A stretch of 64,000 nt of DNA from Collinsella sp. (GCA_031295385.1 JAUMOL010000022.1:1-64000); one strand, 5' to 3'. Shown: positions 8,919 to 18,036, numbered from the stretch's first letter. Notes: generated from the letters alone by a model not told the origin. A program made the numbers and translations.

Positions 8919-9416
8919 AATCTGGATATCGACGATAACCTGACGGTAGCTGATGCCGCAGGAGTCGAGGATGCGGCGGCTGATACGGCCGTCGTCGGTG
9001 TCGGCATACTTGTTGTCCAGGTAGACAACCTCGCCTACACCTACCTGCGCCAGGATCTTGGCACAGTCGTGGCACGGGAACAGCGTGACGTAGACCGTGG
9101 AACCCTCGAGGTCTTTGAGCGAGCCGCGGTAGTTGAGCACGGCGTTTGCCTCGGCATGCACCACGTAGTTGTGCTTATCCTGCAACGGGTCGTCGCTTGT
9201 GCCCCACGGGAAAAAGTCGTCGTTGAGCGCCGAGGGCGTACCGTTGTAGCCCACCGAAAGGATGCGGTGGTTGGTGCTGGCAATGCACGCGCCCACCTGC
9301 GTGTTGGGGTCCTTGCTGCGGCGCTGCGCGGCGATAGCCACACTCATAAAGAACTCATCCCAGCTAATAACGTCGCGGCGCTTGCCCGACGCGGTTTGAT
9401 GAAGATCGTCCGACAT
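8892..9416 (-). CDS. dCMP deaminase family protein (ComEB-like)
   Basis: Zinc-dependent deamination of dCMP to dUMP feeds thymidylate synthesis. The 174-aa protein has the first zinc motif in VVHAEANAVLNYRG and the second in LFPCHDCAKI (PCxxC), in the order and spacing of deoxycytidylate deaminases. The ATG at 9416 (MSDDLHQ) has GGAGG eight bases upstream; the ATG twelve codons earlier lacks one. The final eight residues are encoded by a REP-like hairpin, so the native C-terminus may have been replaced. Confidence 0.92.
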   Translation of the reverse strand: MSDDLHQTASGKRRDVISWDEFFMSVAIAAQRRSKDPNTQVGACIASTNHRILSVGYNGTPSALNDDFFPWGTSDDPLQDKHNYVVHAEANAVLNYRGSLKDLEGSTVYVTLFPCHDCAKILAQVGVGEVVYLDNKYADTDDGRISRRILDSCGISYRQVIVDIQIGTGGQARR

Positions 9417-9500
9417 GGCAGACACCTCCGAAATCGCAATAGTTTGACCCATTGTAGCAGGTGAAAGGTGGGGGCGTTTGTCCCACCGGCGCCCTCACTT

Positions 9501-10352
9501 TTACACGCGGCGGGGCTTTTGGTTGATGTGGTAGAGCTCGGCGAGACCCCGCAGCGTCAACGCGTCATCGACCGTCAGGCTATGACCGACCAGGGCCGCA
9601 AGCGCCTTGGCATCGTTGCCAGTAATGACGATGGGCACATCGCCCTCCCCCGCGGTCTTGGTCGCGCGCATCTCGGCGAGCACCATGTCGAGCATGCCGT
9701 CGATGCGCGCCACCTCGCCCAAAACCACACCCGAGCGCATGGCCTCACGCGTGTTGCGGCCAATGACGTGTGTCGGCGCCGAGGGCTCAACCTGGGGTAG
9801 GCGCGCTGCTGCCGCCGAAAGCGAACGGGCACCGAGCGCCAGCCCCGGCGCGATAACGCCGCCGACAAAGGTGCCGTGCGCGTCGATGACCTCGATATTG
9901 GTCGTCGTGCCCAGGTCGATCACGATGCACGGCGAGCCGTAGACGGCGCGGGCCGCCACGGCGTCGGCGATGCGGTCGGGACCGATCTCGGCCGGGTCAT
10001 CGTAGTGCACGGGTATGCCGGTCTTGAGGCCCGGCCCCACCGTGAGCACGCGCCCCGTGCAGGTACGGGAAAGTGCCGCCTTCCACGGGCGCTCGAGCGC
10101 CGGGACCACACAGCTCAGTACGGCCGCGGCGGGTGCGAGCACCCCGGGCACACCTGCATCGGCGGCGAGCGCGCCCATGACCTGCACGAGACGCATGCGC
10201 GCCTCGTCGGCCGTAATACGGGCCGGCGTGGTGATCTCGCACGTCGCAAGCGGACATTCCTGCGCCGCGGCCGAATCCTCTGCAAACAGGCCAAAGCGAA
10301 TGAACGTGTTGCCCACGTCGACCGTCAATATATATGCGCACCCATTAAGCAT
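9501..10352 (-). CDS. coaX: Type III pantothenate kinase
   Basis: Catalyses the first step of coenzyme A synthesis (pantothenate to 4'-phosphopantothenate). The 283-aa protein has the N-terminal phosphate motif VDVGNTFIRFG, the GPDRIADAVAA pantothenate-site motif and IDLGTTTNIEV, in the order seen in CoaX. AAAGGAG lies eight bases before the ATG. No other CoA biosynthesis gene is adjacent. It lies with the dCMP deaminase between two inverted copies of a 34-bp repeat. Confidence 0.94.
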   Translation of the reverse strand: MLNGCAYILTVDVGNTFIRFGLFAEDSAAAQECPLATCEITTPARITADEARMRLVQVMGALAADAGVPGVLAPAAAVLSCVVPALERPWKAALSRTCTGRVLTVGPGLKTGIPVHYDDPAEIGPDRIADAVAARAVYGSPCIVIDLGTTTNIEVIDAHGTFVGGVIAPGLALGARSLSAAAARLPQVEPSAPTHVIGRNTREAMRSGVVLGEVARIDGMLDMVLAEMRATKTAGEGDVPIVITGNDAKALAALVGHSLTVDDALTLRGLAELYHINQKPRRV

Positions 10353-10389
10353 CGTCGGCGCTCCTTTCGTCTGCCCAGCAGTATATCCC

Positions 10390-10467
10390 GATGATTATTC
10401 TGGGACGGGGATTAAAAAATCATTGTGTACCTAATGATTTTTTAATCCCCGTCCCAGAATAATCATC
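10390..10467. repeat. Perfect 35-bp inverted repeat with 8-base loop
   Basis: Arms 10390-10424 and 10433-10467 pair without a mismatch; each arm contains ATTCTGGGACGGGGATT. The GGGACGGGG stretch links it to the repeats at 8830 and 10484. It sits between the divergent coaX and OPT genes, so it is unlikely to be a simple terminator for either. Confidence 0.9.
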
Positions 10468-10483
10468 CTTTGGCCGAGCCTGG

Positions 10484-10518
10484 GGCAGCTAAAAAAGCCC
10501 CGTCCCAAATGAACTGCC
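10484..10518. repeat. 35-bp repeat containing TTTGGGACGGGGC, copy B (inverted)
   Basis: On the minus strand it reads GGCAGTTCATTTGGGACGGG and continues to AGCTGCC. It matches copy A at 8830-8863 in opposite orientation with about three differences. Confidence 0.8.
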
Positions 10519-10641
10519 GTGCGGCTATACTGGTGCGCGGTCGCGCGCGAGCTCACGCGGCGGCCCTTGGTAACCCGACTTCCCGCGCCGTATCCGTAGC
10601 GGCGCTCCCGGGGGAAGCGGATATACGCAAAGGAGTTCTAT

Positions 10642-12345
10642 ATGAGCAATCCCTCGAACCGCACCTCGATGCGCGGTCAACTCACGCTGCGCGGCGTCGT
10701 CATCGGCGTCCTTGGCTGCATGATCATCACGGCGAGCTCGGCCTATACCGCCCTCAAGATGGGTGCGCTCCCCTGGCCGATCATCTTCGCTGCCGTCATC
10801 TCGCTGTTCTTCCTGAAGCTCATGGGCAACGCCAGTCTCAACGAGGCCAACGTTACCCACACCATCATGTCCGCGGGCGCCATGGTCGCCGGCGGTCTGG
10901 CGTTTACCATCCCGGGCGCCTGGATGCTGGGCTATGCCGACCAGATCAGCTGGCTCGACATGTTTATCGTGGCACTCGCCGGCACCATCTTGGGCCTTCT
11001 GGCGACAGCGCTCATCCACCGTCACTTTATCGTGGACGCCGCGCTGGAGTTCCCCACCGGCAACGCCGCAGCTCAGACCCTGCGTGCCACCGAGGCCGGC
11101 GGCAAGACCGGCAAACAGCTCTTTGGCTCCATGGCCATCGCCGGCATCTACAGCGTACTGCGCGACGCTCTGGGCGTGGTGCCCAGCATGCTGTGCACGC
11201 TCAATATCCCCGGCGTGACCTTTGGTATCTACAACTCGCCCATGTTGCTGTCCATCGGCTTTTTGGTGGGCTTCGCCCCGGTTGCCTTTTGGTTTGCCGG
11301 CGCGCTGCTGGGCAACTTTGGCATTATCGTCGGCGGTACCGCTGCCGGCCTCTTCGATGTTGTGACCGCGCAGGGCATCGTCAAGTCCCTGGGTATGGGC
11401 CTTATGATGGGCTTTGGCGTCGCCGTCGTCCTTAAAGACATCCTGCCGCAGGTCGCAGGTATCGTCCGCGGCCTCGCCGCCGACAGCTCCAGCGACACCG
11501 ACGAGCAGTCGCTCATCTCGGGCTCCCTTAAGCTCGACGCCGGCATCATCGGCCTGGGCACCGCCGCCATCGCCGTAATCGTTGCCATCGCGCTCGACCT
11601 CGGTCCCGTCCCGGCTGTCATCGTCACGCTGTTCACCTTTGTCACCACCATCATGAGCGCTCAGAGCTGCGGTCAGACGGGTATCGACCCCATGGAGATC
11701 TTTGGCCTCATCGTCATGCTCATCGTGGCAGCCTTCGCGCAGCTCGCGCAGGTCAAACTGTTCTTTATCGCCGGCATCGTAGCCGTGGCGTGCGGCCTTG
11801 CGGGCGATGTCATGAACGACTTTAAGGCCGGCGCCGTGCTGGGCACCAACCCGCGTGCGCAGTGGGTCGGCCAGGCCATCGGCGGCATCGTGGGCGCCCT
11901 GGTCGCCGCAGCCGTCATGGTCGCGCTCGTCACCGCCTATGGTCCGGACGCCTTCGGCCCCGACAAGAGCTTTGTGGCCGCGCAGGCAAGCGTGGTCGCC
12001 ACCATGGTCTCGGGCATCCCGAGCGTGCCGTGGTTCGCAGGCGGCTTTATCGCCGGCATCGTCATGTACTGGCTCGGCATTCCGGCCATGATGATCGGCC
12101 TGGGCGTGTACCTGCCGTTCTACATGTCGCTCACGGCCTTCCTGGGCTCCTGCGTCAAGCTCGCCTACGACAAGTGGGCCGCACACCGCGACGCCGCCGC
12201 CGGTCTTTCGAACGAGGAGAAGGCCGCCAAGAATGCTGCCTTCCAGGAGCAGGGCCTGGTCGTTGCCAGCGGTCTGCTGGGCGGTGAGTCCGTCGTCGGC
12301 GTTATCCTGGCGTTTGTCTCCGTGGGCCTGAGCCTGCTGGGCTAA
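10642..12345 (+). CDS. OPT family oligopeptide transporter
   Basis: The 567-aa integral membrane protein has about 14 hydrophobic segments. The N-terminal block TLRGVVIGVLGCMIITASSA and the following ALKMGALPWPIIFAA are typical of the OPT superfamily; the C-terminal half has the repeated glycine-rich GQAIGGIVGA segments. Bacterial OPT proteins of this length import oligopeptides with protons. AAAGGAG precedes the ATG and a strong terminator follows. Exact substrates cannot be read from sequence. The M18 aminopeptidase elsewhere in the window could process imported peptides. Confidence 0.92.
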   Translation: MSNPSNRTSMRGQLTLRGVVIGVLGCMIITASSAYTALKMGALPWPIIFAAVISLFFLKLMGNASLNEANVTHTIMSAGAMVAGGLAFTIPGAWMLGYADQISWLDMFIVALAGTILGLLATALIHRHFIVDAALEFPTGNAAAQTLRATEAGGKTGKQLFGSMAIAGIYSVLRDALGVVPSMLCTLNIPGVTFGIYNSPMLLSIGFLVGFAPVAFWFAGALLGNFGIIVGGTAAGLFDVVTAQGIVKSLGMGLMMGFGVAVVLKDILPQVAGIVRGLAADSSSDTDEQSLISGSLKLDAGIIGLGTAAIAVIVAIALDLGPVPAVIVTLFTFVTTIMSAQSCGQTGIDPMEIFGLIVMLIVAAFAQLAQVKLFFIAGIVAVACGLAGDVMNDFKAGAVLGTNPRAQWVGQAIGGIVGALVAAAVMVALVTAYGPDAFGPDKSFVAAQASVVATMVSGIPSVPWFAGGFIAGIVMYWLGIPAMMIGLGVYLPFYMSLTAFLGSCVKLAYDKWAAHRDAAAGLSNEEKAAKNAAFQEQGLVVASGLLGGESVVGVILAFVSVGLSLLG

Positions 12346-12408
12346 GCTGAGCGGCTGTTCGCTCGCACCTTAGTGACAGCCCGGTCGCAATCATATTGCC
12401 TACGGCTT

Positions 12409-12448
12409 GCCCGGTCGGTAGCTTTCGCGGCTATCGACCGGGCTTTTT
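12409..12448 (+). terminator. Terminator of the OPT transporter gene
   Basis: GCCCGGTCGGTAGC (12409-12422) pairs with GCTATCGACCGGGC (12430-12443) with one mismatch, followed by TTTTT. A further upstream CCCGGTCG gives an alternative partner. Confidence 0.9.
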
Positions 12449-12568
12449 GATACCAACGCAAAGAAAGGCCGTCGTGCTGCGTTTAACAGAGCGCCGGCCT
12501 TATCGGTTAAGCAATCGAAGCGTTCCTGCTATGAACCGAAGTTCGTTGCAGAATCTACACTCGAGACG

Positions 12569-15500
12569 CTACATCTGCTTGCGACGACGATCACCCAGCG
12601 TCACGCCCGCGGCCACAAGCGTTATGCCGCCGATGACGAACACCTCACCTGCAAGTGCGGAGTCATCGCCAGTCTGGGCGAGTGCGGCCTTCTTCTTGGC
12701 GACAGGAGCCTTTGCAGCAGCCTGCGCAACCTGAGGCTTGGCCTGCGGCTCAGCCTTGGGATGATACTTGTCGTACTCGGCCTGCGCGGCAGCCAGGGCA
12801 TCCTTGGCCTCGCCAAGCTCGGCAAGCGCGGCGGCATAGGCGTTGTTGGCATCGGACAGCTTGGCATCGGCATCGCCCAGAGCAGCCTTGAGGCCAGCGG
12901 CGGCATCGACGGCGGCCTTATAGCGAGCGTAGGCAGCGTTCAGCTTGACCAGCTTCTCGTTGCCCGTCGTGCCCGCGGCAAGGGATGCCTTGTGGTCGAC
13001 AGCCTCAAGATCGGCCTTGAGCGCCTCGTCGTTAGCAAGCTCGGCCTTGGCCTTGACGATCTCGAGGTTCGCATCGACGACTGCTTCGTTGGCGGCCTCG
13101 AGCTGCTTCTGGGCATCGGCGACACCGGCGACGGCAGCGTCATAGGCGGCCTTGGCGTCGTCGACCGCCTTCTGAGCCACGACGTAGCGCTGGAATGCCT
13201 CGTTCACCGCGTCGAGCGCGGACTGCGCGGTAGCGGCCTTGCCCCGAGCGTCGACCAAAGCCTGCTGCTTGTCGGAGACCTCCTGCTGAGCATTTGCGAG
13301 AGCCGTTGCGGCAGCGGTCTGTGCAGCCTGGGCCCTCTCCACCTCGGCCTGAGCGGCGGCGTCGACCTTCGTGGCGTCATCAAACGCACTCTTTTTGCTC
13401 TCAAGATCCGCCCTTGCGGCATCGCGCTTGACGGTAAGGTCCTTGACCGAAGCAGTGGCGTTGTCATACGCCTCGTTGGCCTGGTCGGATTTTGCCTTGG
13501 CGGCATCGCGAGCAGTCTTCGCCTCGGCCTTGTAAGCAGCAGTCTTCTGCGCCTTCTTCTGGCATTCGGAGACCTTTGCGTTGGCGGCATCGAGCGCGGA
13601 CTGGGCAGCGGCAGCCTCGCTCTTGGCGGCATCAAGGTTCGTCTTCGGCGTCGTGATGTCGATACGCTTCAAATTTGCATCGGCCGTGTCATAGGCGGTC
13701 TTGGCCGCAGCGGTAGCAGACTTTGCCTTCTCGTACTCGCCCTTGGCGGTGTTCACGTTCGTGTCGGCCGCGGTATAGGCGTCTTGCGCGTCCTTCTGGT
13801 TATTGAGAGCGGCGAGATATGCCGTATCGGCCGTACCAAGCGTCTTCTGCGCCTCTGCCAGCTTATTCTGAAGCTGCTTCAGCTGCTCCTTCTGCTCCTG
13901 CGTGCCGCCTGCATTGTAGGCGGAATCAATGTAGTCGTTCAGGAGCTTCTTGAACTCGGAGACAGTGAAATCGGCCTGAGTGTCATCAGCGCTGTAATCG
14001 AATACTGTTACCTCGGAATCGGTGTTCTTACCGCTACCGGTCGCGATGCCGATGGCTTCCGTGGCGGAATCGATGATGTTGAGATAGTGCCCACACTCAT
14101 GGTAGATGCTGTTGTAGTGCTGGTAGATGTAATAGGCATCATATCGGTGGCTATCGAGGTCATCGCCATACTGTGCGACGTACTTATCGAATGCCTCCTT
14201 CTCCTGTGTGTAGAGGCCGGTGTAGGGCCAACCGAGTGCATCCTCGGTCTCGCCGCCGGTATATGCGCCGCCTCCGCCGGCAAGATTTTCACCGTTATCC
14301 CAGTAGCAGCCTGAGTGTCCCCAGATGTTCGATGAATATGATGCATTAAGGGCGGCTGCCACAGTCATGCGGAGGCTGACGCTGAGCGCCGACTGACCGT
14401 TCGCCTTGCGGAGGTTGTTCTGGGTGTCGAGATATGTCAGGGCGTTGCGCATCTGCTCCAGGGAAAGCGGGTTGGTGTCGCGAGACATGTCCTGATCGAC
14501 GTACTGGTCATACCATTCGGCCTTGTCATCGGCACCGGTCAGCATCGATACGGCGTCTTGGGCGTTCTTCTTCTGCGTGGCTGTGAACTGGCTGCCGCCG
14601 ATAATGTAGTTCATGAAGCCGAACATACCCTGGCTGATGACATTCTGGTCTACGGTCATGTTCGACTTGAGGTCGGCAATCTGCTGGTTAAGCTTCTCGA
14701 CCTCGGCGTTCGCGGCATCGCATGCCTTCTTGGCGGCATCGGATTCAGCGCATGCCGTCTCCCACTCGCTGTGCTTCTGCTGACGGATCCCGACGAGTCG
14801 GTCGTACTCGGCCTTCTTGTCGCCCTCGGTCTGCTGCGCTTGCTCGTATGCAGTCTTAGCGGTGGTGTACTTGCCGGTCGCATCGCTGAGCTTCGCGTTC
14901 GCCTCGTCGTATGCGGCCTGCGCGGTCGTGACGGCGGCGTTCGCGGCGTTGACGCGCTCCTGAGCGGCGGGGACGGCGGCCTGTGCGGCCTGGAGGTTCG
15001 CCTGGGCGGTTGCGTCGGCAGCAGTCGCGGCGTCAAGGGCGCTCTGCGCGGTTGCAAGCTCGTTGGCGGCGGTGTTCTTAGCAGCCTCGAGCGCATCCAG
15101 ATCGACACCCGTGCCAGAAGTAGCGGCATCGAGCGCGGCCTGCGCCCGATCCAGCTTCTGCTGGGCGTTGTCACGTGCGGTGGTTGCAGTAGCGAGGGCA
15201 ACGGCGGTCTGCTGTTTCTTTGCCTGAGCGGATGTCAGAGCAGACTCGGCATCCCTCTTTGCCTGCTGGGCATTGGAGACAGCCGTCTTAGCGGCATCGA
15301 GCTCACCCTCGGCAGTCTTCACATCGGCGTTCGCTGCATCGAATTTTGCCTGCGCGTCCTCGACGGCCTTCTTGGCGGCCTCGTATTTATCCATGCCCAT
15401 GGCCTCGAGCTTGGCCTTGGCGTCATCGAGGGCTTTCTTAGCTTCGTCGCGCTTTGTGTTGGCATCCTTGAGCGCCTGGGTCTTGTCATCGACCCTCTTA

Positions 15501-16015
15501 TTGGCCTGATCGAGCTGGTCGTTCAGGTCGCCCAGCTTCTTTTGCTGTTGCTCGGCCTTGTCGACGGCCGCCTTAAGCTCGTCGATCTTCTCCTGAAGCG
15601 CGGCGACTTCTGCCGCGTTCTGCTCGGTCGCGTTATCGGTTAGGGCCTTTGTAGCATGGTCTCTGTGCTGCTGGGCCTGCTGCTGAGATTTAGCCGCGGC
15701 ATCAACCTTCTTCTGGGCGGCGTTGTAGGCCTCCTGGGCGGCCTTGAGTTGCTTTGCCGACTCCTCGGCAAGCTGGGCAGCCGTCTTTGCGACCGCTTGG
15801 TTACCGGCGGCAACGGTGTTCTCTACAGAACTACCCCCCCCCTGAACAGAATCGCCGTTATCGGTTGACGGTGCGGCGATTGCCGCCAGCGGCGACATGA
15901 GCGGCTGAGCGATGAGGCCCGCCGTCAAAACGGTTGCGACGGCACGGTTAGCAACGCCCTTGACGTTGACGGCCTTTGCCCGAGGCTCAAAGTGTTGTGG
16001 ACTGTAGTTTGCCAT
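12569..16015 (-). CDS. Large coiled-coil surface protein with CAP domain and LPXTG-like anchor
   Basis: The 1148-aa protein starts with a long signal peptide (hydrophobic residues about 27-48, ending AAIAA). Ala/Lys/Asp/Glu-rich coiled coil occupies roughly residues 65-500 and 665-1085. Between them lies a CAP/SCP-like domain (about 515-660) with GENLAGGGG and ECGHYLNIID, the latter matching the GHYxNI motif. The C-terminus has LAQTGDDS (about residue 1110), a hydrophobic stretch and RRRKQM, the arrangement of a sortase substrate with Ala in place of the usual Pro. AGGGAG precedes the ATG. A run of nine G on the coding strand lies at codons 58-61. Probably a fibrous adhesin-like surface protein; the ligand is unknown. 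No sortase gene is nearby. Confidence 0.88.
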   Translation of the reverse strand: MANYSPQHFEPRAKAVNVKGVANRAVATVLTAGLIAQPLMSPLAAIAAPSTDNGDSVQGGGSSVENTVAAGNQAVAKTAAQLAEESAKQLKAAQEAYNAAQKKVDAAAKSQQQAQQHRDHATKALTDNATEQNAAEVAALQEKIDELKAAVDKAEQQQKKLGDLNDQLDQANKRVDDKTQALKDANTKRDEAKKALDDAKAKLEAMGMDKYEAAKKAVEDAQAKFDAANADVKTAEGELDAAKTAVSNAQQAKRDAESALTSAQAKKQQTAVALATATTARDNAQQKLDRAQAALDAATSGTGVDLDALEAAKNTAANELATAQSALDAATAADATAQANLQAAQAAVPAAQERVNAANAAVTTAQAAYDEANAKLSDATGKYTTAKTAYEQAQQTEGDKKAEYDRLVGIRQQKHSEWETACAESDAAKKACDAANAEVEKLNQQIADLKSNMTVDQNVISQGMFGFMNYIIGGSQFTATQKKNAQDAVSMLTGADDKAEWYDQYVDQDMSRDTNPLSLEQMRNALTYLDTQNNLRKANGQSALSVSLRMTVAAALNASYSSNIWGHSGCYWDNGENLAGGGGAYTGGETEDALGWPYTGLYTQEKEAFDKYVAQYGDDLDSHRYDAYYIYQHYNSIYHECGHYLNIIDSATEAIGIATGSGKNTDSEVTVFDYSADDTQADFTVSEFKKLLNDYIDSAYNAGGTQEQKEQLKQLQNKLAEAQKTLGTADTAYLAALNNQKDAQDAYTAADTNVNTAKGEYEKAKSATAAAKTAYDTADANLKRIDITTPKTNLDAAKSEAAAAQSALDAANAKVSECQKKAQKTAAYKAEAKTARDAAKAKSDQANEAYDNATASVKDLTVKRDAARADLESKKSAFDDATKVDAAAQAEVERAQAAQTAAATALANAQQEVSDKQQALVDARGKAATAQSALDAVNEAFQRYVVAQKAVDDAKAAYDAAVAGVADAQKQLEAANEAVVDANLEIVKAKAELANDEALKADLEAVDHKASLAAGTTGNEKLVKLNAAYARYKAAVDAAAGLKAALGDADAKLSDANNAYAAALAELGEAKDALAAAQAEYDKYHPKAEPQAKPQVAQAAAKAPVAKKKAALAQTGDDSALAGEVFVIGGITLVAAGVTLGDRRRKQM
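15834..15842 (-). repeat. Homopolymeric G9 tract in the surface-protein gene
   Basis: Nine consecutive C on the plus strand (G9 in the coding sense) lie just after the signal peptide, encoding part of QGGG at residues 58-61. A gain or loss of one base would shift the frame about 60 codons into an 1148-codon gene. As written, the frame is open. Confidence 0.9.
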
Positions 16016-16320
16016 GGCTTTCTCCCTTTGACACGGATGTATCCATACGCATCTAAATGTAGGAGCTGATTTTTGAATTCTGTTGCGCAACATTGGTCAC
16101 CGGCGAAGTTTTTGAAACCAACACCTCATGACATCACAATTTCGACACATATGAGGGCGTTCGTAAATCATATTTTCATGAGGCAGCGTCCAGTTTGCCA
16201 TGTACGCTTGTTCTGACGTCATCCGCCCTGCCAGCCGGCATCCAACTATCACCCCGCCCGCCACGGTGTAGAGTAAGGGCGACGGGCGGGATATGCGGCC
16301 CGTACCAGAATGAGGTAAAC
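16016..16320. promoter_or_regulatory. Divergent intergenic region with a 12-bp palindrome
   Basis: This 305-base gap separates the divergent surface-protein and DUF389 genes. TGTTGCGCAACA at 16081-16092 is a perfect palindrome 66 bases upstream of the surface-protein start and is a candidate operator. CCCGCCCG (16253-16260) and CGGGCGGG (16283-16290) form a hairpin in the leader of the DUF389 gene. No convincing -10/-35 pair was identified. Confidence 0.4.
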
Positions 16321-17460
16321 ATGGAACTCGACAAGCAACAGATCAAGCGACTGCGTGAGCGCCATCATCGGCGCCATGGCATCCGCCCTGCCCATAGCGA
16401 GGCCATGGAGAACGCAAGCCGCTTTCTAAAACAGGCATTCAACATTCGCGAGGGTCGTGCGCCCTACCACGTGATTCGCAAGCGCTTTGTAAACGGGGCG
16501 CGCCTGACTGGCTCGCACCTATGCATCCTGATCATTGCCATGCTCATCGCGAGCATCGGCCTCGATATCGACTCGGACATCGCCATTGTAGGCGCCATGC
16601 TCATCTGCCCGCTCATGGGCTCAGTCCTTGCCATGGCATACGGCATTGCTACGCTCGACCGCGAGATTACCGTCGAGGCCATTGCCGGCCTCGCGCTGCA
16701 GATGGTCCTTTGCCTGATCACGTCCACACTGTATTTTAAGCTCTCGCCCCTAGGCACCACCACGGCCGCCATCATCGACAACTCGACGCCCACCGTATGG
16801 GACCTTGCCGTCGCGCTCGCGGGCGGCTTTGCGGGCGGGCTGGGCAACTCGCGCGATCAGGAGCCTTCGACGCTCATCGCTGGCGTAGCCGTGGCGACCG
16901 CGCTCATGCCGCCCCTGTGCGCGGCTGGTTACGGCATTGCCATCGCGAGCGGGTCGCTGTTTCTCTCGGCGCTCTACGAGTTTGGCATCAACGTGGTTTT
17001 TATCGCGCTGGCCACCGAAGCCGTGTTGCTTCTTTTGCGCGTGCCGCTCAAGCGCGACCTGAACGGCGACGGTATTGTGACTGCTGCAGAAAACGCCGAG
17101 GTCGACGAACTATCGCGCAAGGTGCGCCGCCGCATCATTGTGGGCACGGTAGTCTTTGCCATCCCCTGCATCGTCATGACGGCGGGGTCCATTGGCTCGG
17201 CGCAGGCCGGCGTGCAGGACGGCTACGGCGTCACCGAAACTACGCGCGAGCTCGCCGCGGTGCTTCCGGGCTTTAAGGATTACACCGTCGCCGTCGAGAC
17301 CTCGGCTACCGAAGACGACGAGGAGGGCCTTGTCGAGCGCGAGATTGTCGCCCACGTGACGACAAGCGAGGCGCTTGGGACACACGACCGTCATGTCGCC
17401 CGCAAGCTCATCGACCTCAATGTGCCCGAGCTCGATCGCGTGGAGTTTGATGTGAAGTGA
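16321..17460 (+). CDS. DUF389 (TIGR00341-like) membrane protein
   Basis: A 379-aa protein: basic N-terminus, then about six membrane segments with the family signature MLICPLMGSVLAMAYG and GNSRDQEPSTLIAGVAVATALMPPLCAAGYG. A soluble C-terminal domain of about 100 residues follows. The ATG at 16321 is preceded by GAGG at five bases; the longer frame would begin within a leader hairpin. Function of DUF389 proteins is not established. The gene is monocistronic and ends at a clear terminator. Confidence 0.9.
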   Translation: MELDKQQIKRLRERHHRRHGIRPAHSEAMENASRFLKQAFNIREGRAPYHVIRKRFVNGARLTGSHLCILIIAMLIASIGLDIDSDIAIVGAMLICPLMGSVLAMAYGIATLDREITVEAIAGLALQMVLCLITSTLYFKLSPLGTTTAAIIDNSTPTVWDLAVALAGGFAGGLGNSRDQEPSTLIAGVAVATALMPPLCAAGYGIAIASGSLFLSALYEFGINVVFIALATEAVLLLLRVPLKRDLNGDGIVTAAENAEVDELSRKVRRRIIVGTVVFAIPCIVMTAGSIGSAQAGVQDGYGVTETTRELAAVLPGFKDYTVAVETSATEDDEEGLVEREIVAHVTTSEALGTHDRHVARKLIDLNVPELDRVEFDVK

Positions 17461-17534
17461 TGTGAGTCGCGGGATGAATGCTCGCACGGACGCAAGTTAC
17501 GACGAGGCGCAGACGCGATACGGACACGAGCAAA

Positions 17535-17576
17535 GAGCGGGGCGCAGTTCACACCCGCGCCCCGCTCGCTGTTTTA
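17535..17576 (+). terminator. Terminator between convergent genes
   Basis: Perfect 11-bp stem GAGCGGGGCGC/GCGCCCCGCTC with an 11-base loop, followed by GCTGTTTTATT. It lies between the DUF389 gene and the convergent small gene at 17587 and may serve both. Confidence 0.85.
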
Positions 17577-17586
17577 TTGCCGTGAA

Positions 17587-18036
17587 TCAACTGTCCGAAT
17601 CGATATCGCCAAACTCCACTGTAAACGCCGGACCGGTACTCACCAGATAAAAACGGATCACCCTGGTATCTCTAAATTGGTAGAGCAAGCCCTGATCGCG
17701 GCGGCGCGAAATATACGCCACGTGGACCGTACCGAGTATTTCACCGTTTTCATTCTTTAATACCAAAATGTTGGGGTCGTCCATACGCTCGAACTGTCCA
17801 TCAATGCAGTTGCCGCCCTTGCCGACCAGTTGCCATCGATGGTTATCTTCTTCATGAAAGGCCAGGGTTTCCAAACCTACTTTGTCATCCCGATAGTAAC
17901 CATCAATGGCGAAGCCTTCGGAAGCACATTCCTGCATATAGGATGTTTCTCGACTTATAGCAAGCAGCCCTATAGCGCCCAAGAGCACAGCTAGGCAAAC
18001 CACTGCAAGGGTTATCGAGATAGTACGGCGGCTCAT
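17587..18036 (-). CDS. Small membrane-anchored or secreted protein of unknown function
   Basis: A 149-aa protein with one N-terminal hydrophobic helix (about residues 7-28), then a polar domain with several beta-like stretches and two cysteines (in MQECASEG and GGNCIDG). There is no lipobox. Base composition is visibly lower in GC than the neighbouring genes, hinting at recent acquisition or relaxed constraint. The ribosome-binding site is weak. I do not recognise the family. It is followed upstream by a hairpin and a gene remnant. Confidence 0.6.
   Translation of the reverse strand: MSRRTISITLAVVCLAVLLGAIGLLAISRETSYMQECASEGFAIDGYYRDDKVGLETLAFHEEDNHRWQLVGKGGNCIDGQFERMDDPNILVLKNENGEILGTVHVAYISRRRDQGLLYQFRDTRVIRFYLVSTGPAFTVEFGDIDSDS

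Noticed and set aside
10525..12186. 553-codon open frame antisense to the OPT transporter gene
   Set aside because: Composition is dominated by Asp, His, Gly and Arg, as expected for the complement of a high-GC membrane-protein gene; the plus-strand gene has a ribosome-binding site and clear OPT motifs.
12761..14314. 517-codon open frame antisense to the surface-protein gene
   Set aside because: Leu/Gly/Val/Arg-rich shadow of Ala-rich coiled-coil codons, with no ribosome-binding site or domain.
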